From NCBI GenBank assembly GCA_046735055.1, contig JBKPSO010000051.1, forward strand, positions 1 to 6,896: 6,896 nucleotides of DNA. Direction: 5' to 3'. Origin of the DNA: DATBLE01 sp046735055. GTDB lineage: Bacteria > Actinomycetota > Thermoleophilia > Gaiellales > Gaiellaceae. Position 1 is the first letter of the stretch; each line of letters starts with the position of its first letter. Under the pieces are notes generated by a model. The model searched no databases. It saw nothing but the letters and a program-made list of their open reading frames with translations, and was not told the origin of the DNA. Below are positions 1-4,807 of the stretch, in pieces. The position numbers and the translations under genes are program-made.

Positions 1-350
1 CCTTCGAGTCGAATCGCGAGACGGAGGCCTTCTTCTACCAGGAGGTTGTGCAGGAATTGGCAAGACTGTTCTTGGCGGGTACCGACCCCAAGGATCCCTG
101 GGTAAGCCCGCTGTACGCGGACCTCGGCGGGCTGGCGCCGACCTCCATTCAGGTCGGCGGCGACGAAACCCTCCTTGGCGAGAGCCTGCGGCTCGACGAG
201 AAGATGCGCGAGGCCGGCGTCGACGTCCAACTCGAAGTCTTCCCCGACCAACAGCACACGTTCCAAATGGCCGCCGGATACGCGCCCGAGTCTGACGATG
301 CCATCCGAAAGCTGGCCGCCTGGGTGCGGCCAAAGCTCGGGCTCGCCTAG
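1..350 (+). CDS. Alpha/beta hydrolase, HSL-like esterase/lipase family, C-terminal part
   Basis: The gene enters from the left edge; its frame is open from base 3 and ends at a TAG at 348-350, giving 115 visible residues. The segment DPWVSPLYADL followed by GLAPTSIQVGGDETL is the typical C-terminal block of hormone-sensitive-lipase-like hydrolases (Abhydrolase_3), which hydrolyse carboxyl esters in the cytoplasm. Visible residues of the triad are Asp54 (in GGDET) and His85 (in QQHTF). The nucleophile Ser and the HGGG oxyanion motif lie upstream of the window. The helix SLRLDEKMREAGV between Asp and His is also typical, and the C-terminus (WVRPKLGLA) looks complete. The GTG at 48 is an internal codon, not the start. 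The substrate cannot be told. The next coding-like sequence continues in the same frame directly after the stop. Confidence 0.9.
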   Translation, partial: FESNRETEAFFYQEVVQELARLFLAGTDPKDPWVSPLYADLGGLAPTSIQVGGDETLLGESLRLDEKMREAGVDVQLEVFPDQQHTFQMAAGYAPESDDAIRKLAAWVRPKLGLA

Positions 351-689
351 ACCCTCGGTTCCCGCGATATCCCGCAGGTCGCACTGGACGACCTGCACCA
401 CAGACTCGAAGACACCCGCTGGCCGTCCGAGCTGCCCGGCGTTGGCTGGCAGCGTGGGGTGCCGCTCGGCTACCTCAAAAAAGAGCTCGCCGACTATTGG
501 CGCACCACCTACGACTGGCGTGCGGCCGAGAGGCAACTGAATCGGTTTTCCCAATTCACCATCCAGATCGACGGCGCGAGTGGGCCCGAAGAACTCTTGC
601 CTTCACAGACAACAGCGCGGCCGGCGGAAAGCTCGTCGCCGAACGGCGCGTACTTCGCGGAGAGCCGATTCGAGAGTGCCGTCTCCTAG
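351..689 (+). pseudogene. Epoxide hydrolase N-terminal (EHN) domain remnant, no start and no catalytic domain
   Basis: Reading on in the frame of the preceding hydrolase, right after its TAG, positions 363-575 give RDIPQVALDDLHHRLEDTRW, then ELPGVGW, GVPLGYLKKELADYWR, YDWRAAERQLNRF and QFTIQIDG. This is a nearly colinear match to the EHN domain that precedes the alpha/beta-hydrolase fold in microsomal-type epoxide hydrolases. After about 575 the similarity stops abruptly: the expected His-containing core strand and HGWPGS motif never appear, and an unrelated 37-residue tail runs to the TAG at 687-689. There is no ATG, GTG or TTG at the domain start; the only in-frame candidate is GTG 459, inside the domain. 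I infer a recombination or deletion scar that left only about 70 residues of the family's usual 370 or more. Expression, if any, would need readthrough or reinitiation. Confidence 0.8.
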
Positions 690-703
690 CTTCGCGAGCT
701 AGG
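685..703. repeat. Perfect 7-bp inverted repeat with 5-nt loop between convergent genes
   Basis: CCTAGCT at 685-691 and AGCTAGG at 697-703 are exact reverse complements around TCGCG. The hairpin covers the stop codons of both the EHN remnant frame (687-689, plus) and the acetyltransferase (686-688, minus). No T run follows on either side, so a rho-independent terminator is not supported. It could still act as a weak bidirectional stop or 3'-end structure. Confidence 0.35.
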
Positions 704-1269
704 CTTGCTCGCACGGCGCTCCCACTGTTCGCGCGTCATCTCGTACTCAACCTCGCCCTCCTCGACGCCCTCTAAGGGCGCGGTCATGGAGGTGGGAAAG
801 GTCCGCACGTAGGTGAGACCGATCCGCTCCATTACGGCACGCGAGCCGGCGTTGACGGTCATCGTCTGGGCGATGATCCGGTCGAGCCCGACGTCGTCGA
901 AGCCGTAGCGCACCAGCTCCCGCCCCCCTCAGAGGCGAGCCCCTTGCGCCAGTGACGCTGCAGTAGTCGGTAGCCCAGGTCAGCCACGTCCGGGTCGTCG
1001 GGCTGGTCGGGATCGTGGGCCGGCTGAAGGGTCCACCAGCCAACAAACTCGTCGTCGACGTGGCCAACCCAGAAGCCGAGGCCCTCCACCTTCTGCGCGG
1101 CTGCCATCCGCCGTGCGTGGCTGGCCTCGACCTCCTCGCGTGTGCTCGCCCGACCGCTGAGGTAGCGCATCACCTCGGGATCCGAGTCGAGCTCGACCTC
1201 CCACTCGAGGTGCTCGTCTGCGAGCGGCACCAGAGTGATCCGCAGGGTCTGCAGGGTCTGCTGGGGCAT
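686..1269 (-). pseudogene. GNAT N-acetyltransferase (RimJ/RimL type) split by a one-base frameshift
   Basis: From ATG 1269 the first frame reads 110-115 residues of a typical Acetyltransf_3 protein: TLRITLVPLADEHL, DPEVMRYLSG, LGFWVGHVDDEFVGWWTL, ADLGYRLLQRHWRKGLASEG. The last segment holds the RxxGxA acetyl-CoA pyrophosphate loop. The frame then turns to nonsense, while the neighbouring frame supplies the rest: RELVRYGFDDVGLDRIIAQT, NAGSRAVMERIGL and a natural end near EREQW-like residues at the TAG 686-688. The switch falls at a run of six G (minus strand, 923-928); seven G would give one frame of about 194 residues, the usual family length. Such enzymes move an acetyl group from acetyl-CoA to an amine; the substrate is unknown. 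No clear Shine-Dalgarno precedes ATG 1269. The break could be a true mutation or a homopolymer read error. Confidence 0.8.
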
Positions 1270-1402
1270 GGGGCGGTGATCGGAGACGCGAGCCGGGTCG
1301 CGCGGATGGCGTCCCGCATCAATCCTCCATCAGTCGCTTCAGAGAAGGGCGAGTGTCCACCAGCGACGCGGATCAGGTGCTGAGAGCCTCTCCACTGGGC
1401 GA

Positions 1403-2197
1403 TCAGGGCCCAACGGCGAGGTCGTCAGAGCGTCCAGCTTCGAGTCGCGACCACTGGGCGGTGGGGCGTCCGTTCGTCCGACTGTTGTTCGGGTCGACTT
1501 GCCACTGTTGTGGCCAGCCGGCGGGCGAGTCCTCCCACGTTTCCTGGCGTCCGTACACGGTGAGGTCCATGAGCGCGTAGCTGTAGTCCATTGCCTCTAC
1601 GCCGCGGATGGTCGTCCAGTAGGTTTCGAAGACGCGGTCGCCGTCCCGTAGGTAGCACACGAGGTGCATCGAGCCGATGCGGCGCCCGACGAGGAGCGCT
1701 TCGAGAGAGGCCTGGGCTGAGTACCACGGCATGTCCCAGCCCATGAAGTCGTGGTAGCGGATGCTTTCGTCGTAGGGACCCTGACAGAAGACCGCGTATG
1801 TGATGTCGCGAGAATGAAGGTAAGACAGCTCCGCGACCTGGGTGGTGTAGAACGTGCAGCCTTCGCACTGCTCGGCCGCTGGGCGGCCAGGGTGCCACAT
1901 CAAGTAGTAGGCGATGAGCTGTCGGCGCCTCTCGAACGCTTCGAGCAGGGTGAGCGGCCCGTGGGGCCCGATCAGCGCGAGGTTGGCGTCTACCTCGACC
2001 ATGGGTAGGCGCCGTCGGGCCGCGGCGATCGCGTCGCCCTCATGGGTGTGGGCCTTCTCCCGAACCCGCAGCCTGTCCAGTTCGGCCTGGAAGGTGTCCC
2101 GGTCGACGGCCGCCGGCAGGCTCGGTGCGTTGGTGGCGCTGGTCGCCGGCCCGCCGAGGTTTGTTGATTCATCCGTTCCAATCCTGTGCTCGATCAT
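1403..2197 (-). CDS. DUF899 family thioredoxin-like protein (second gene of pair)
   Basis: The 264-residue product has the DUF899 layout: a charged N-terminal helix (DRLRVREKAHTHEGDAIAAA, about 41-60), RRRLPMVEVD, GPLTLLEAFERRRQLIAYYL (80-99), then a CEGC motif at 111-114, YLHSRDITYAVF, DFMGWDMPWYS and a C-terminal DLTVYGRQE-W-EDSP block. DUF899 proteins are predicted to adopt a thioredoxin-like fold; the CxxC sits where a redox pair would be. No member's reaction is established to my knowledge. It is clearly diverged from its upstream neighbour, with LMWH in place of HFMF and a 25-residue N-terminal extension. The start is fixed by AGGAGG (2205-2210) seven bases upstream and by an ATGA overlap with the preceding stop (2194-2197), which implies translational coupling. 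The function (disulfide reductase, peroxiredoxin-like or thiol-metal protein) is open. Confidence 0.88.
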   Translation of the reverse strand: MIEHRIGTDESTNLGGPATSATNAPSLPAAVDRDTFQAELDRLRVREKAHTHEGDAIAAARRRLPMVEVDANLALIGPHGPLTLLEAFERRRQLIAYYLMWHPGRPAAEQCEGCTFYTTQVAELSYLHSRDITYAVFCQGPYDESIRYHDFMGWDMPWYSAQASLEALLVGRRIGSMHLVCYLRDGDRVFETYWTTIRGVEAMDYSYALMDLTVYGRQETWEDSPAGWPQQWQVDPNNSRTNGRPTAQWSRLEAGRSDDLAVGP

Positions 2198-2931
2198 TGA
2201 CGCGCCTCCTCCTCTCGAGTCTCGTACTCATCGTGACGGCGCCACGACGCCTGCCGGAACTCGAGGCCGTCCTCGTTGCGACCCAGCGGCGCCAGGTCGA
2301 GAATCCGGTAGGTCCCCATCAGCTGCTCGGTTCCGCGGTTGTAGGTGGAGTAGGTGTGGTGGACCACGCCGTCCTCGAGTGCGAACGCGCTCATACCCTC
2401 GCGCTGCGGCTCGGGGTGGTCGACATGCCGGAAGTTGTATTCGGCTCCGTTCCTCTGCTGTTCTTCGGTGAAGGCGGCACCGAAGTCGTACTTGAAGTCG
2501 CTACCTAGGGAGGAGACCCAGGGAAAGCGCCAGCCCATCCGCTCCTTGTAGGGCCGGAGCTCCTCCAAGGGAGCGATCGACTCGGCCACCAGGGTCACGT
2601 CGCGGCCGTTGAGGTGGGGGATGACGCCGTCGAAGTGGTCGGCGATGAAGGAGCAGCCGGTGCATCCAGGGTTGTGCTCGTCGACCCGGAACCCGAAGCC
2701 GAACATGAAGTGGTAGACGAGCAGCTGAGAGCGACCGTCGAAGAGCTCTGCCAGGCTCTTCGGGCCTTCATCCGTGTCAAAGATGTACTCCTTCTCGACC
2801 GGCACCCAGGGCAGCTCCCGGCGCCGGCGGGCGAGCTCATCGCCCTGGCGCATGTGCTCCTTCTCGGCGGCGAGCAGCTCCTTGCGGGCCGACAGCCATT
2901 GATCTCGCGTTCCCATTGCGTGCTCGGGCAT
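2194..2931 (-). CDS. DUF899 family thioredoxin-like protein (first gene of pair)
   Basis: The 245-residue protein is a canonical DUF899 member: RRRELPWVPVEKEYIFDTDE (36-55), LAELFDGRSQLLVYHFMFGF (60-79), NPGCTGCSF with CxxC at residues 90-93, HLNGRDVTLVAESIAPLEEL, RMGWRFPWVSSLGSDFKYDF (131-150) and the C-terminal TYRILDLAPLGRNE then SWRRHDEY. The family is predicted to be thioredoxin-like; cellular role and partners are unknown, and it looks cytosolic (no signal peptide or membrane segment). The open frame runs further upstream to 3171 through the divergent arsR gene, but ATG 2931 is chosen because AAGGAG (2938-2943) stands six bases before it and family similarity begins there. It is the first gene of a two-gene minus operon, divergent from an ArsR-type regulator with a 48-bp gap, so repression by that regulator is likely. 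Confidence 0.92.
   Translation of the reverse strand: MPEHAMGTRDQWLSARKELLAAEKEHMRQGDELARRRRELPWVPVEKEYIFDTDEGPKSLAELFDGRSQLLVYHFMFGFGFRVDEHNPGCTGCSFIADHFDGVIPHLNGRDVTLVAESIAPLEELRPYKERMGWRFPWVSSLGSDFKYDFGAAFTEEQQRNGAEYNFRHVDHPEPQREGMSAFALEDGVVHHTYSTYNRGTEQLMGTYRILDLAPLGRNEDGLEFRQASWRRHDEYETREEEARQ
2205..2210 (-). promoter_or_regulatory. Shine-Dalgarno of the second DUF899 gene
   Basis: A perfect AGGAGG on the minus strand lies seven bases before ATG 2197, within the last codons of the upstream DUF899 gene. Together with the ATGA overlap it fixes the start and indicates coupled but independently efficient initiation. Confidence 0.75.
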
Positions 2932-2937
2932 CGGGTT

Positions 2938-2943
2938 CTCCTT
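2938..2943 (-). promoter_or_regulatory. Shine-Dalgarno deciding the start of the first DUF899 gene
   Basis: AAGGAG on the minus strand, six bases upstream of ATG 2931, selects this start over the far upstream extension of the frame to 3171 and over the internal ATG at 2916. Confidence 0.75.
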
Positions 2944-2964
2944 TCGTCTTCCGCCGGCCGACAC

Positions 2965-2970
2965 AGTATA
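2965..2970 (-). promoter_or_regulatory. Predicted -10 element of the DUF899 operon
   Basis: TATACT on the minus strand differs from TATAAT by one base and predicts a transcription start near 2958, leaving a leader of roughly 27 nt that contains the Shine-Dalgarno. No good -35 hexamer stands 17 bp upstream; that interval is filled by the palindrome described at 2972-2987, so a bound repressor would sit between the -35 and -10 regions. Confidence 0.45.
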
Positions 2971-2972
2971 GT
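2967..2972 (+). promoter_or_regulatory. Predicted -10 element of arsR, suggesting a leaderless transcript
   Basis: TATAGT on the plus strand, one mismatch from TATAAT, shares four base pairs with the opposing minus-strand -10. The usual spacing from -10 to start site would place transcription initiation at about 2979-2980, the A of the arsR ATG. No purine-rich Shine-Dalgarno precedes this ATG, which agrees with a leaderless message as is common in actinobacteria. No convincing -35 is visible. Confidence 0.4.
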
Positions 2973-2987
2973 TAGCATAATGGCTAA
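2972..2987. promoter_or_regulatory. Candidate ArsR operator, palindrome TTAGC-N6-GCTAA
   Basis: TTAGC at 2972-2976 and GCTAA at 2983-2987 form an inverted repeat centred on the arsR start codon, in the only clearly AT-rich stretch of the window. Dimeric winged-helix ArsR proteins bind such palindromes. The position would block the arsR start site and the upstream part of the minus promoter together, so it would serve both autoregulation and control of the DUF899 pair. Binding is inferred only from symmetry and position. Confidence 0.5.
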
Positions 2988-3288
2988 TGATGCTTTCACC
3001 GCGCTCGCCCATCCGATCCGGCGCGAGATCGTCGAGCGGCTCAGCGGCGGGGCCGCCACCGTCGGCGAGGCGAGCCAAGGCCTCGGCGTCTCCAAGCCGA
3101 CCATTTCCCGCCACGTGAAGCTGCTCGAGGAGGCCGGGGTGGTCACCCGCGTGATCGACGGGCGTACCCATCGGCTGGGCCTGCGGGCGGAGACGCTTGC
3201 TGATGCTGCCGAGTGGATCGAGAATCAGCGCACGCGCTGGGAGGGCCTCTTCGACGCGGTCGGCGACTATCTCGCGGAGCGGAGATGA
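2980..3288 (+). CDS. ArsR/SmtB-family transcriptional repressor, cysteine-free, AHSA1-linked type
   Basis: The 102-residue winged-helix protein starts MANDAFTALAHPIRREIVER, the classic ArsR helix 1-2 signature, with the HTH at about 27-54 (TVGEASQGLGVSKPTISRHV, recognition helix near 39-50) followed by a wing ending VIDGRTHRLGL. The C-terminal helix (WIENQRTRWEGLFDAVGDYL) resembles ArsR proteins encoded next to AHSA1/SRPBCC genes. It has no cysteine, so the classical CxC metal sites of ArsR/SmtB sensors are absent and the inducer is probably not a thiol-bound metal. ATG 2980 is taken as the start because the domain begins there. No Shine-Dalgarno precedes it, which suggests leaderless translation. 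The gene overlaps the next start by ATGA at 3285-3288. It probably represses itself and the divergent DUF899 pair. Confidence 0.92.
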   Translation: MANDAFTALAHPIRREIVERLSGGAATVGEASQGLGVSKPTISRHVKLLEEAGVVTRVIDGRTHRLGLRAETLADAAEWIENQRTRWEGLFDAVGDYLAERR

Positions 3289-3728
3289 CCGAGCATCGCG
3301 CGCGGGTGCTGCGAATCGAGCGGACCTTTGATGCGCCCGTCGAGCGGGTCTTCGAGGCCTGGACGAGCGAGGAGGTGCTGCGCCGCTGGCTTCACGGTCT
3401 GCCCGACTGGGAGACGCCGACGGCCGAGGTCGACCTCCGGGTCGGGGGCAGGATCCGCATCGTCATGCGGGATCCCTCCGACGGAGCCGAGTCCGGCGCG
3501 ACCGGCGAGTACCGGGTGGTGGATCCGCCGCACAGGCTCGTATTCACCTGGGTCTGGGACGATCAGCCCGACCAGCCGCAGCTGATCGAGCTCAAGTTCT
3601 TCGAGCGGGACGGCGCGACGACGGTGCTGATGACGAACAGCAGCATCCCCACCGACGAACGGTGGGAGAGCCAGCAACGCGGTTGGAACGTTTGCTACGA
3701 CAACCTCGAGCGCGTGCTGGCCGGATGA
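3285..3728 (+). CDS. AHSA1-type SRPBCC domain protein
   Basis: The 147-residue product has the activator-of-Hsp90-ATPase-like (AHSA1) form of the SRPBCC/START helix-grip fold: RIERTFDAPVERVFEAWTSE at 10-29, RWLHG, VGGRIRIVMRDP, GEYRVVDPPHRLVFTWVW at 74-91, a TTVLMTNSS strand and the C-terminal helix GWNVCYDNLERVL. Bacterial members bind hydrophobic ligands in a deep pocket; the ligand here is unknown and the Hsp90 link of the eukaryotic namesake should not be assumed. The gene overlaps arsR by ATGA (3285-3288) and has GGAG at 3276-3279 inside arsR, five bases before the start. It overlaps the next gene by ATGA (3725-3728). ArsR plus AHSA1 is a recurrent bacterial gene pair; a ligand-linked role for both is plausible but inferred. 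Confidence 0.92.
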   Translation: MTEHRARVLRIERTFDAPVERVFEAWTSEEVLRRWLHGLPDWETPTAEVDLRVGGRIRIVMRDPSDGAESGATGEYRVVDPPHRLVFTWVWDDQPDQPQLIELKFFERDGATTVLMTNSSIPTDERWESQQRGWNVCYDNLERVLAG

Positions 3729-4504
3729 GCACGGCAGCGAGCGATGACCGTCCGTATGCGCCGCCGACGGCCTCCGTGGTCTGGCCGGTGCTCTTCCTCG
3801 TAGCGGTCGCCGGCGTCTGCTGGGCGGTGACGGTGGAGCGGATGCGGGGAATGGACATGGGCCTCGGGACTGACCTAGGCGGGCTGGACTGGTTCGCCGT
3901 GGTCTGGGTGACGATGATGGCCGCGATGATGCTCCCTTCGCTTTCGCCTCTGGCCGTCGGCTACGCGCGCGCTGCGGGCGGGGCGCAGGCCCGGTCGATC
4001 GCCGGAACCGTCTTGTTCGCTGGCGCGTACCTGCTGCCCTGGGCGGCGTTCGGCGTGCTCGCCTACGCGCTCGTCGAGGGGGTGCGCTCGCTCGAGCTCG
4101 GTTTCCTCGCCTGGGACCACGCGGGCCAGTACATCGCCGCCGGCGTGATCCTGGGTGCGGCCCTCTACGAGCTGACCTCGGCCAAGGAGAGATGCCTGCG
4201 GCACTGTCGCGACTCCGGCCTGCTCCGCCAACGGCCGGGCGTCGGGGGCGCGCTGGTCATGGGAATGGAGCAGGGAGGATTCTGCGTCGGCTGCAGCGGG
4301 GCCCTGATGGCCGTCCTGTTCACGCTCGGCGTGATGAGCATCGCCTGGATGCTCCTGATTGCGGCCCTGATCGCGATCGAGAAGCTGCTGTCCTGGAGGG
4401 TGATCGCGACCGGTGTGACGGCCGCGGTGCTGGCCCTGCTGGGGGTGGCCATCGTGTTCGTCCCGGACGAGGTTCCATGGCTGACGCTCCCCATGTCCAT
4501 GTAA
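3725..4504 (+). CDS. DUF2182 family multi-pass membrane protein, putative metal binding
   Basis: The 259-residue protein starts at ATG 3725, overlapping the AHSA1 stop; the frame is open further upstream but that part is inside AHSA1. It has about six hydrophobic segments (roughly 17-36, 55-73, 92-115, 134-152, 192-217, 225-247). DUF2182 landmarks are the first-loop MRGMDMG (40-46), WVTMMAAMMLPSLSPLAV (61-78), a YELTSAKERCLRHCRDSG block with Cys157, His160 and Cys161, and GGFCVGCSGALMAVLFTLGV (184-203) with Cys187 and Cys190, followed by EK at 219-220. The family is described as predicted metal-binding integral membrane proteins because of these Cys residues; transport or enzymatic activity has not been shown to my knowledge. 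It ends PMSM. As the last gene of the arsR operon it should be co-expressed with AHSA1, opposite the two CxxC DUF899 proteins. Confidence 0.9.
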   Translation: MSTAASDDRPYAPPTASVVWPVLFLVAVAGVCWAVTVERMRGMDMGLGTDLGGLDWFAVVWVTMMAAMMLPSLSPLAVGYARAAGGAQARSIAGTVLFAGAYLLPWAAFGVLAYALVEGVRSLELGFLAWDHAGQYIAAGVILGAALYELTSAKERCLRHCRDSGLLRQRPGVGGALVMGMEQGGFCVGCSGALMAVLFTLGVMSIAWMLLIAALIAIEKLLSWRVIATGVTAAVLALLGVAIVFVPDEVPWLTLPMSM

Positions 4505-4807
4505 GGGGGAACCGACTTCTAAAGAACGGGACAGCGGGCGGACGAGCTCCTCGAGCGTCTCGCGATAGACCGGGCTGGTACCGGCGCAGTGGATTCGGCG
4601 GGAGCGCGGTCTCGTGCACGGGCGGAAAGGGCTGGCACGAGAAGGGTGGCCATGACGAAGCTGACGATCGCGACGCCTGGCAATCGTCGTCCCCAGCTTC
4701 ACGAGCGGGCGGGGTGGAGAGTGGCTTTGTTGTAAACGAGCGGCAGGTGTGCGGGATATGCTCGTCCTCGGGTCTCGGAGGCGCTTGTCGATCCGCCCGG
4801 AGATGAC
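4505..4807. other. Convergent intergenic region with no convincing gene
   Basis: About 300 bp lie between the DUF2182 stop and the end of the minus-strand hydrolase. Long frames that cross it are extensions of shadows of the flanking genes. The only start-like signal is ATG 4652, preceded by GAAGGG at 4641-4646, which opens a 27-residue frame ending at TAA 4733-4735 (MTKLTIATPGNRRPQLHERA, then seven more residues); I do not recognise it. GGTTCC (4471-4476) and GGAACC (4508-4513) flank the DUF2182 stop as a long-loop inverted repeat, but no strong stem followed by a T run is seen, so no terminator is called. Confidence 0.5.

Noticed and set aside
1242..1259. Tandem copy of GCAGGGTCT
   Set aside because: Two copies only, encoding the repeated QTL near the acetyltransferase N-terminus; too short for a regulatory or mobile repeat.
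2614..2979. Upstream extension of the arsR frame
   Set aside because: It lies antisense to the DUF899 gene, and the winged-helix domain begins right at ATG 2980; the extension has no family similarity.
2932..3171. Upstream extension of the first DUF899 frame through arsR
   Set aside because: Shine-Dalgarno AAGGAG and DUF899 similarity both point to ATG 2931; the extension is antisense to arsR.
3875..4702. Long minus-strand frame (275 codons) opposite DUF2182
   Set aside because: It is Arg/His/Gln-rich with no domain and mirrors the codon bias of the well-supported plus-strand membrane gene, as expected for an antisense shadow in GC-rich DNA.
4652..4735. 27-residue frame with a GAAGGG just upstream
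   Set aside because: A purine-rich hexamer and ATG are expected by chance in 300 bp; no domain, no coupling to a neighbour, so it is only mentioned within the intergenic entry.
4730..4762. Promoter-like TTGTAA followed by GATATG or TATGCT
   Set aside because: Spacing is 19-21 bp, and no plus-strand gene follows; the next gene is on the minus strand and ends there.
4192..4806. Plus-strand frame of 204 codons running from DUF2182 into the intergenic region
   Set aside because: Its first half is an out-of-frame copy of DUF2182 and the rest is low-complexity Gly/Arg/Ser sequence with no ribosome site or recognisable domain.
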